Assembly: GCA_014529385.2 (NCBI GenBank)
Contig: CM043963.1
Location: forward strand, 96,598,912 to 96,662,911
From: Adiantum capillus-veneris
Lineage: Eukaryota; Streptophyta; Polypodiopsida; Polypodiales; Pteridaceae
Reading direction: 5' to 3'
DNA length: 64,000 nt
Both the position numbers and the translations under genes were made by a program. This document shows positions 28,485 through 36,883 of the stretch, in pieces. Below the pieces are notes generated by a model that had not been told where the DNA came from, ran no database searches, and worked only from the letters and a program-made list of their open reading frames with translations. Position 1 is the first letter of the stretch; every line of letters begins with the position of its first letter.

Positions 28485-31146
28485 CTAAAACTGGTTCTGG
28501 AACTGGCTGCACATGAAAAAGTCCCAAGATAGCTGATTTTGGAGTTTCTTGGTCTTCATCAGGTCCAGATTATCAGTACCCTGTTCCTGGCAAGGCTTTG
28601 TAGCTTCTGAATAGTAGATCTTGGTTTTAGCTCCATTATATACCCCTAGCAGCAATAATCCACATAGGTCTTTCAATCTTACCGTGCCATTGGAGAAAAC
28701 CCAGTCCACTTCGAATGGTCCTGTGTAGTCTATCTTTAGATTCGACTTCTTAGGACTCAATTTTGACTGAAATAGGAGTACCAGATCCCCTTTCTAAAAC
28801 TCCCGGACCTTAATCCTTTGGTCATGCCAGTGTTTCCTTCTTTGCTGAACAATCTCCTGTTCCAGCATAGCCCGTTGTCTTAGTTCATCTAACTGGGTAA
28901 GCTCCTTCAGTCGCTTCTTAAGATTGTGATTAAAATCTAACCCATATTCTACAGCCATTCTAAGACTTGGAATAACAAACTACATAGGCACAACAGCTTC
29001 AGTGCCATATACCATTTTGAATGGTGTTAATCCTGTAGTGACCTTATAAGCTGTCCTATATGCCCATAAAGCAGTCTGAAGCTTCAAATCCCACTGGTCT
29101 GGCTTTTTCTGCACAATCTTAGTGAGAATAGTCTTAATGGTCTTGTGACTGCTTTCAGCCTGTCCATTGCATCTAGGATAATAAGGTGTGGATTTCTGAT
29201 GCTTGAATGAATGCATATCCATAAGGATCTCCATAGTGTCATTGATGAAGTGTGTCCCTTGGTCCGACACAATCTCCACAGGACAGCCATAGCGACAAAC
29301 AATATTCTCGAATAAAAATCTTGCAGTGGATTTGGCTGTGTTGTCAGGAAGAGCCTTAGCTTCTACCCACTTGGTTACATAGCAGGTAGCCATCACTATA
29401 TACCTATTCTTCATGGGAGTAACCTTCTTGAAAGGCCCCATAAAATCAAAACCCCATTTCATGAAAACACCTAGTGGTTGTATTGTTGTTAAGGGTCATG
29501 TCTGCAGCTGTGGGTGGTTGTGACATTCTTTGACATATGTCACAAGTTTTGCAAAAACTTCTGACATCGGATATCAATGTTTGCCACCATAAACCAGTCT
29601 GCAGAATATTTTTGTAAGTAACATCAGTAGAAAATTGTCCACTAGATTCTCCATTATGTGCCTCTGAGATAACTTGCATTCTCCCCTCCATAGGCACACA
29701 TCGGCGAAGAATACCATCGACACCTAATTTGTAGAGGGAGCCCCCAATGATGGTAAACTTTAAGCTTTTGATAATCAGAGCCGTCTTCTGGTTTTGTTTC
29801 CATTCATTTGGGAAACCACCCTGAGAAAAAAACTGATATACTTCATATAATTCAAGATCAACTGATTTTGCAGCTTCCAGCTGAAATAATTCAGCATCCA
29901 CTGGTTCGCCTCTTAAAGACACTTCAGAATAGCCCTTCGTACTCCTAGAGAGGAAATCAGCGCCATAGTGGTTCTTGCTAGGTTTATGGAAAATTTGAAA
30001 TTCAAATTCCATAAGGAACATCATCCACCGTATTAGCCTACCTTGAATAATGACTTTATTAATCAAGAATAATAGGGCATGATGATCCACATAGAAATGA
30101 AACAATTTGCCTAGCAAATAATGCCTGAATTTTGTAGCACTGAAAACCATCCCTAGAGATTCTCGTTTAGTGGTTGTATAACCTTGTTCAGCCTAGCTAA
30201 ATCTGCGACGACTGGCAAAGTAGACACGATAGTCAGTCCTTCCATTTGGTTGGGCTAATATTGCCCCCATCACCATCCCCGAAGCATCCACATGTACATG
30301 GAAGATAACATCCCGATTTGGTTGCCGAAGGACTGGTTTAATGATAATGGAACTTTTCAGTTCTGGAAGCTTTCCTCACACTCAGCAGTCCAATTGAACT
30401 TGATGGTTTTCTTTGTGAGCTCATACAGTGGTAAAGCTTGGGAAGCAAATTTATGCACAAATCTTCTGTAAAAGTTAATATATCCCAAGAAAGAACTTAA
30501 CTCAGATGCATTCCTGGGCACCTTGGCCTGCTGAACGCACTGGATCTTGTCGTTATCCATTTCTATTCCATTGCGGGATAGCACATGTACCAGTAGCTAT
30601 CCTTTCCAGACTAGGAAAACATATTTAAGTGGATTCAGATAAATCCTCTTCTCCTCATAGCGCTTAAAAACCATTTCCAAGAATAGTAAATGCTGTTCCT
30701 CAACTGAATATACATTTAAATTGTCCATGATTATGGCAAGGAACCGATGAAGAAACTCATTGAATATCTCCATCATACACGCTGAAAAGTGGCTGGTGCA
30801 TTGCATAGTCCAAATGGCATTACCGGATACATAAATGCTTCCCACTTTGTAATGAAAGTTGTCTTCCCCCGATCCTCAGGAGTAATTTGTAATTGGTTGT
30901 AGCCACTATATCCGTTGCAATCTTACTGGCCTGGCATCTGGCTTCAGTGGTATCCTATGCTGACAGACCTCTAGATCTACCCCTTTCAGATCAGTGTGTT
31001 CCAAGGCAAAGACATCTTTGTAACGCTGGAACATTCTGCGTACTTTCTCCTTCATTGTAGGGTTGAGATGTTTGTTAACTTTGATCATTCCAGGATTGTC
31101 TTCAGAGCATAGATTCCATTCCTTGATCTCTTGATCATCTGGGAGT
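28485..31146 (-). pseudogene. element C reverse transcriptase, RNase H and integrase remnant
   Basis: From 31146 down: pre-RT segment EKVRRMFQRYKDVFALEH and HRIPLKPDARPV. The central RT block is then missing, the next motif being GYSGYNQLQITPEDRGKTTF. The catalytic box is altered to IMDNLNVYS. Thumb/connection: SSFLGYINFYRRFVHKFASQ. RNase H: KFRHYLLGKLFHFYVDHHAL and SKNHYGADFLSRS. Integrase zinc finger ends CDICQRM; the core has WGFDFMGP, SDQGTHFIND and NGQAESSHK; the C-terminal module is near LKIDYTGPFEV (28760-28485). The integrase triad D-D-E is still readable, but RT is dead through deletion and the altered YxDD. Confidence 0.85.
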
Positions 31147-31192
31147 CATTAGGAAAAATGTGGACTCTCCTTGGGCCATATAGGATTAAGGT
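31147..31192 (+). repeat. left terminal inverted repeat of transposon T
   Basis: Matches the reverse complement of 40409-40452 with several mismatches and small gaps; the outer 13 bases CATTAGGAAAAAT are identical. Confidence 0.8.
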
Positions 31193-31743
31193 TAATTAGG
31201 CTCCAGCCAATAGGAAGAGAGCAATATATATAAATCTAGAACCTAAGAAAGTAGAGGGAATAATAGGGTTGTCCACTCATTTATTGCTTTGTCTCCTAGA
31301 GAGAGGTGGATGGATAAAAGGGGGAGGGGGAAAGGGGGGGGAAGTGGTGTGTCCACGGATGCGTTTTTGCAAAAACCCTAAAAATTCAAAATTTTCAAAA
31401 AAAACTTAAATTCAAAATATTCCATCCAAAACTCCCCCCAAACCTACCGTATGATCAAAAAGTCATTTTCTCACTCTATAACCTCTTTCCCAAGACTCCC
31501 TTCCTCCATAGCCCCTTTCCATAACACAAAGCTCCCACTCTCTCTCTAAACTCTTACATCCTCCTCCTTCCTCCAGCTCTCCATTGGAACTTTAAGCTTC
31601 CACTCTCTCTCTAAACTCTGTCTCCCTCCTCCTTCCTCAAGCTCTCCATTGCAACTTTAAGCTCCCACTCTCTCTCTAAACTCTGTCTCCCTCCTCCTTC
31701 CCCAAGCTCTCCATTGCAATTTCAAGCTCCCACTTAAGCATCC
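31193..31743 (+). promoter_or_regulatory. promoter/5' UTR of T gene 1 with 65-bp tandem repeats
   Basis: A TATA-like ATATATATAAATC lies near 31227-31239 and G-rich runs near 31320-31340. Three 65-base tandem units begin AAGCTYCCACTCTCTCTCTA at 31529, 31594 and 31659, with a fourth partial unit at 31724, just before the ATG at 31744. The CT-rich composition is typical of a plant 5' leader. Confidence 0.6.
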
Positions 31744-33105
31744 ATGGCCAACAATGGTCAAAATAGACGCCCCAAACCCATCATTCAAAGTATGGTTCTC
31801 CACAACTTGAAGAATGAGGAGCAGCAATTATGGGAACCTCAGGTTTTTCAAGAAGGTTCTTGGGTCTACATGCAACCTTCTGCAATCGATCCCCATCGTG
31901 TTTGTGAAAGAACAAACGTTGATCTCCATTGGAAGGGAAGACTAATAGGCTTCAAGCAAGTAAGAGACTAGGGTATGGTGGCAATCGTTCAACATGTCTT
32001 CATGTTTGGACACATGCGTCTACGAGGAATCACCAACCCAAGGAATTTTCCTTGTAATTGTATGTCCATTGCACTTCAATGGTTTTGGTGGTAAACAAAA
32101 TGGACTTTTTACATCTCACGGAATGTTTTGTTTCTATGTAGATGTTTTTCCTTCTAGCCTTGTGGAGGAGCAACCGCTCTCGTGCCTTTCAGGCACATTT
32201 ATAGCCATGCATGCAAGCCTTGGAGATATGCTCTTCCCCAACACAACTTCATCAAACCTTGCATGGCAAAGGGTGTTCTTCTACACCCACAAGTACATTG
32301 TACCTACAGATGAGCAAGGCTACAAAGAGCTACAACCTTTGGAGGCTACAACCTTGCGTAGCATGGAGTGGCCAAAGCCAGATGCATTCACTGTAATGTC
32401 TTTGAAAGACAAGATTATAGCTGATGTGAGAGCATCATTAAAATTTGGAAAAGCCTCGCGTTCCGTTGGGCTTGGATGGTGTTGTCTTGCTCATGTTTTC
32501 GCTAGCATATTCGGATCTTTGCCTTTCCATCATACAAACACTATGTATGTTTGCAAAGATCTACATTACGATACATTGGAAGCCATCCTTGGCGAGAAGT
32601 GGGGGTATCTTGAAGGACTTCACAACAGAGATCGCTTTCGGTGTTAGGTTGGAAGTTTCGGCATTGCTATCCGTTTCATCAAGGTACGCTTCACCCTTTA
32701 CGTGCGGTACTTCTATGAAAGATGGACGTGCAAGCTTGGTGAATGGATTCCATTGCAATCCACCGATGCTACAATTGAGGTATTTGATATTGCAATCAAA
32801 TTGTCAAGTGGTGCTGTTGAGACCGTCCAAGTGAACAAGCATTGGACATTGGCCAATGTGCGGGAGCACTTAGTGATAATGGGTTTAGAGCATGGAGAAG
32901 CTACAAAGTTTTGCATTGGACGACGTAAGGTGAATGATCTTTCTCTCTTAATTATGTAATCTTTATGTTTTTTGGATTATGCTTCACTCTAAGGTGGGTA
33001 TGCTATTTCTTATTTTTTTGCTAGATTTGTAGCCGCATGGAGAGCACGATTCAAATTGAAAAGGCGTGGATGACGGAAGAGAATCTAATTTTATCATTAG
33101 ATTAG
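31744..33105 (+). pseudogene. transposon T gene 1: unknown protein with possible C-terminal ubiquitin-like fold
   Basis: Starts ATG at 31744 (MANNGQNRRPKPIIQ). The first frame meets a TAG near 31969 but coherent sequence (FGHMRLRGITNPRNFPCNC) continues in it, then shifts frame near 32080-32100. The main body runs to 32644 and meets an in-frame TAG at 32645, after which the same frame continues. A GT-AG intron at 32930-33024 joins FCIGRRK to ICSRMESTIQ without a frame break, and the product ends at 33105. The last ~80 residues (IKLSSGAVETVQVN ... FCIGRRK ... ENLILSLD) have the strand-helix-strand spacing of a beta-grasp ubiquitin-like domain, without a terminal Gly-Gly; this is inference from pattern only. 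The rest matches no family I know. Confidence 0.6.
32930..33024 (+). other. spliceosomal intron in T gene 1
   Basis: 95 bases, GTGAATG ... TTTTTTTGCTAG, falling between two codons; removal keeps the frame open to a natural stop at 33103-33105. Confidence 0.75.
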
Positions 33106-33449
33106 TTATGTTTTGTACTTAAATTTCCTATAATATCACAATTGTAAGTTCAAACAGATGGTTGTGTCAAATTTTGGCAATGCACATTATCTTAAAGTCG
33201 TAGTGATGTGTTTTTAAAGTTAAATGATTGTAATTTAATTTGAAAGTTTTTTAGAACTTCTTGTTATTTGTGTTACTGTGTGAAAATTATTTAATATTTT
33301 AATTATTTTTATTAATTTTGGGGGGGGGGGGGGGGACGCTATATAAAGCTTCCTAAACCCTACCATTTTCACAATTCACCTACATAGCCTGTTCACACTC
33401 TCATTTGAGCTCTAGAGCTCTTTGCATTCCTACCTTAGCAGCTAGCATC
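33106..33449 (+). promoter_or_regulatory. promoter region of T gene 2 with TATA box
   Basis: AT-rich spacer, an uninterrupted G run near 33320-33336, then CTATATAAAG at about 33339-33348, a good TATA box roughly 100 bases before the ATG at 33450. Confidence 0.6.
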
Positions 33450-34814
33450 ATGGCATCCTCCTCCACCCCTCCCGAAGCCACGGTGTTACAACGCTTCCAA
33501 GCGTTTTTACAAATAACCGAGTGGCAAGATCGTGACGATCTCCACAATTTCTTCACCCGATTCCCTGGTGTGAACATAACTATTCACCTAAAAATCCAAT
33601 CTTTTCAGCCTATCATGGAATTTTTTGAAATCTACATCGACAAGTATGTTGTACCAATTGTCGGACAAGAGGAATTGTGGATTCCATGTGATTTGCTTCG
33701 CTACATATACAAAGGCGATCGGACTTTCACCCAGCGGCTTCATCGATTTTGTGTAATTGCGGGTGAGGTAGGTCAGTATATTGAAGATTCACGTTTGATA
33801 AAGAAGAAGGTCGGCACCCAGTTTCTAAGTCGCTTGGCGGCTTTTGTGTTTCTTCTTGCAGAGGAGCCTGAAAGATCTGAGGTGAGTTTGCCTCATTTGC
33901 GCCTTGGGGGTGTCGTCAAGAACACAAAGGAGCCCACTACAACGCCCTGGGCTGCAAGCAAAGAGGGCAATATTCTTGCCCTAACCTACCCAGGAGGTGT
34001 CATGGATGCCGCAAAATCCATGGGTGATAAGGGTGCAGAAGCATCCTTCAAGCCCACTGCAGATGCGCCGGAGGAGACATTAGCTCTGAAGGTTTTTTTT
34101 GAACACCTCTCCCCAATTGTCATAAATGGGGAGGAATATTTTTTTTTACATGATCTTGAAAAAACTTTTGACATCCGCATGGATGAGTGCTTGTCCATCC
34201 TCTGTGCCACTGTAGAGTCCTGAAGCCTCCTACCCCTTGGAGAGAGTGTGGTAGATACAATGGAGTTGGCAATGGTGGCGGTGACAGATCCACCGCACTC
34301 ATCTGTGTCGCAGGGTGAGTTTTTAGCTACACGCGCATTGCTTGAAGCCCAACGCACTCCTATGCCTGTTCATATGGATGAACTTGAGAGTGTCGTTATG
34401 GCTCCCAATTCATCCATTTATCTTGACAGCAAAGGCATTAACGATGAGGACGACGAAAAACAAGAGGTATCAATTAATTTTTGTTTTGTGATTATGTTAA
34501 TTTTCATTGTTGCATTCTGAAATCTTATTTACCTATTGATTTCTTTGTAGAATGTTGTGGAGGTGGATGAGCATGCAGGTCGGGGAGGAGATGGTAGGCG
34601 CCAAGCTTTTGGATGGCAATTATCCCTTGCGCATTACCTTGGCAAGCTCCCCCAGGACGGCTTTGCGATAATCCACAAGGAGTACACTCCTTGTGGTCAA
34701 TTTTGGGTGTCAATGATGAAAGCAATGAGCCACATCCTATGCCTGTCAACCATATCTCAAGCCTCCCAAGTCATTTATCTTGTAAATAAACTCTGGCCAG
34801 TGCTGCATTTGTGA
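33450..34814 (+). pseudogene. transposon T gene 2: unknown protein, two exons, one internal stop
   Basis: ATG at 33450 (MASSSTPPEATVLQRFQAFL) is preferred over the upstream non-ATG start. The frame is open for 257 codons to a TGA at 34221, and the same frame then continues (SLLPLGESVVDTMELAMVAV) to a GT at 34467. A GT-AG intron (34467-34550) joins EKQE to NVVEVDEHAG in phase, and the frame ends at 34814. A full product would be about 427 residues. Visible features: helical N-terminal half with LIKKKVGTQFLSRLAAFVFLL, and an acidic linker INDEDDEKQE. I recognise no family. It is located convergently to the H3 gene. Confidence 0.55.
34467..34550 (+). other. spliceosomal intron in T gene 2
   Basis: 84 bases, GTATCAATT ... 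ATTTCTTTGTAG, between codons. Confidence 0.7.
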
Positions 34815-35192
34815 CACACATTCGTGGTCGTGTACTTTGTAACGTGGCCTTAAGCCAAGCTGTAGGTCTAAGCAATGTGGAACAAATTGCTTGGGATGTG
34901 CTGCACAAACAGCTTCCCTGCGCCCAAGAGCGACGAGAAAACATTTCTTGCCATATCTTAAATGGATCAAGCACTCAATAGCTACATATATCTTGTAAAT
35001 AACTCTTTCAAATTTGTAATGGGATATATCACATCTTTGTACTTTGCTATTTCAAATTTGGAATGGGACTTGATTTTAAATGTGAAATTATGTATTGAGT
35101 TTATGGTACGATATACAGTAGGTGATTGGCTCTATATTGGTATGATTGTGCAATTCTCTGAACCAAGATCAATTTTTTTTTCATATAAATAA
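34815..35192. other. intergenic spacer in transposon T
   Basis: No gene supported. Fragments such as TTAAGCCAAGCTGTAGGTCTAAGC may be remnants of gene 2's original C-terminus, but no open frame holds. Confidence 0.4.
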
Positions 35193-35408
35193 TAAAAAAA
35201 GGCATAACATCAGTGCAGCCTGACAAACCTAGCCAAGAAAAGGTTAACAAGAGATGTCTGGGAGCCTGCCGCAAAGGCGCGCGGGAGGGCGAAAGTAACT
35301 GTTACTTTTGCCCCCCCGCGCGCCTCTGCAGCAGGCCCCCGGACAACTTTTTTTCACCTTTTTTTGGCTATATTTGTCAGACTGCATTGATATTATGTCT
35401 TTTTGGTT
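35193..35408. mobile_element. 216-bp near-perfect foldback (hairpin MITE) inside transposon T
   Basis: The whole segment is an inverted repeat centred on base 35300 (AAAGTAAC-T-GTTACTTT). Arms pair for about 107 bases: GGCATAACATCAGTGCAGCC against the complement of GACTGCATTGATATTATGTC, GCCAAGAAAAGG against its partner CCTTTTTTTGGC, then GTCTGGGAGCCTGC and GGCGCGCGGGAGGGCGAAAG against GC-rich counterparts. No coding capacity. A transcript would fold into a pre-miRNA-like stem. Confidence 0.85.
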
Positions 35409-35852
35409 TTTCAATTAACCACAATAGGTTGATTATTTTATCATCTTGAAAATCTCAATCGTCGATGAGATAATGCAGTTGATTATTGACCTGGATTCAA
35501 TATTCTATCTATGTATATGCAGCGACTGGATACAATATTTCATTTTTCTAAGACTCAGGACATTTGCCAGGCTGATAGCTCTTTTAATTACCTTCTATCG
35601 ACATGTCTCTCCCTCTCTCTCTCTCTCTCTACCTATATCTACTTAAAATCATTTTTTCTTTAAAGCCATTTCAACCACAAGAACTCACTTTTGAAAGAAA
35701 GAACCGACATCTAGAATAAATCTCACAGCATCATATCACTTATAAACACAAATGTTCAGTACGATGGAAAATAAATCACTAAAGCCACAACTTGTTATAT
35801 TTGAAAAAGATATCTTTACATTGCCAAAATGGCATAAAAGTCAAATTCAGTT
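35409..35852. other. spacer between hairpin and H3 gene, likely H3 3' UTR
   Basis: AT-rich with a short CT repeat near 35608-35630; no gene. The H3 transcript (minus strand) would end here. Confidence 0.4.
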
Positions 35853-36671
35853 TCACTCTCCTCTGATTCGACACGCAAGAGCTATATCCTTGGGCATTAT
35901 TGTCACCCGTTTTGCATGAATAGCACACAAGTTTGTGTCTTCAAAAAGAGAAACTAGTTGATATTCTGCCGCTTCCTGTAGAGCTTCTAGGGCGATACCT
36001 TGAATTTGATACGTCATTCGATAACTTTGCATGATCTCTTTCACCAAACGTGCGAATGGTGCCTTGCGGATGAGAAGGTCAGAAGTCTTTTGATAGTGAC
36101 GAATCTCTTGCAAGGCCTTTGGAATGCGTCGCTTCACAGCAAGAGCCCGTTGTTGAGGGATGGTAGCCCTACGAGGGCAAACCTTGAAAATTTTTTTCTT
36201 TCTACGAGAGGGCTTGCGATAAGGAGCTTGCGCATCTTCAAACCCACCATGTGCTCCGACTGGATCTTCAACTCCACCGTGTGCTCCAACTGGCTCGTCT
36301 TCTACATCCTCAAAATCCTCTGCATTTAGTAACCCATGATCACGTCTAGGCTCATCTGATGGCAGAGCTCCGAAGCCACGTAGCAATGTCTTCCCAGTCG
36401 GGACTCGATGATTGCTTGGGATCTCCTGTCCGCTCCATGGTGGGCTTGGTGCTTCGCTGTCCGTCTCGGTCTCAGTGTCCGAAGTCACTACCCGTTTCTT
36501 CTTGCGTGAAGGTTGTCCATCTTGTTGCTCTTCACCTGACCATTCCCTTTCCATCTCTGCTAGGAGCTCTTGTTCGTGTATCCAAGGTGGTTTTTGAGCA
36601 CCTTGGATGGATGAGAGAGGGTGAGCAAAAAAAGGTTGATCTTTTCTTGCTGTTTGCTTTGTGCGTGCCAT
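35853..36671 (-). CDS. histone H3 variant with long inserted tail, encoded by transposon T
   Basis: Intact 272-codon frame, no intron. It opens [10 protein letters not shown], identical to the canonical H3 tail through Lys9; canonical Ser10 is Asp here (DQPF follows). About 170 unrelated residues follow: acidic patches ([10 protein letters not shown]), nuclear-localisation-like SRKKKRVV and [10 protein letters not shown], and a short repeat [16 protein letters not shown]. Residues about 183-272 are an H3 fold: alphaN ([10 protein letters not shown]), alpha1 ([16 protein letters not shown]), alpha2 ([18 protein letters not shown]) and alpha3 ([14 protein letters not shown]). Loop 1 has the canonical H3 length rather than the longer CenH3 loop, so a replication-type or H3.3-type origin is likelier than centromeric. 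It ends RGE rather than RGERA. Canonical H3 is about 136 residues. It is the only undamaged gene in T. It could enter nucleosomes or mimic the H3 tail; both are inference. Confidence 0.9.
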   Translation of the reverse strand: MARTKQTARKDQPFFAHPLSSIQGAQKPPWIHEQELLAEMEREWSGEEQQDGQPSRKKKRVVTSDTETETDSEAPSPPWSGQEIPSNHRVPTGKTLLRGFGALPSDEPRRDHGLLNAEDFEDVEDEPVGAHGGVEDPVGAHGGFEDAQAPYRKPSRRKKKIFKVCPRRATIPQQRALAVKRRIPKALQEIRHYQKTSDLLIRKAPFARLVKEIMQSYRMTYQIQGIALEALQEAAEYQLVSLFEDTNLCAIHAKRVTIMPKDIALACRIRGE

Positions 36672-36883
36672 TGTGTAAGAAGGGGCAATATTGAAAATGA
36701 GACTCCCTCTTCTCTAAAAGCCCCCTATTTTTAAAAAAAAAGGTCTCTTCACACTTGACTAGGCCACTTAAAAAAACTCTTAATATCATCAAAAAAAAAA
36801 AAAGGATAAATGGAGAAGTATTATATGCAACTCAACATAGACATCTACAAGCATAAACATTACATTGCATAGCATCATTTGTT
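36672..36883 (-). promoter_or_regulatory. 5' region of the H3 variant gene
   Basis: Short spacer between the H3 ATG and the stop of the transposase-like gene on the same strand; A runs (36730-36741 and 36790-36803) but no clear TATA box. The promoter must lie here or the two genes are co-transcribed. Confidence 0.35.

Noticed and set aside
33405-33449. Upstream extension of T gene 2 before ATG 33450
   Set aside because: It relies on a non-ATG start and lies within the leader just after the TATA box; the ATG at 33450 fits better.
35853-36671. Idea that the transposon H3 is a centromeric CenH3
   Set aside because: Loop 1 is of canonical H3 length and the alpha2-alpha3 region is almost canonical; the tail start is canonical H3, which CenH3 usually lacks.
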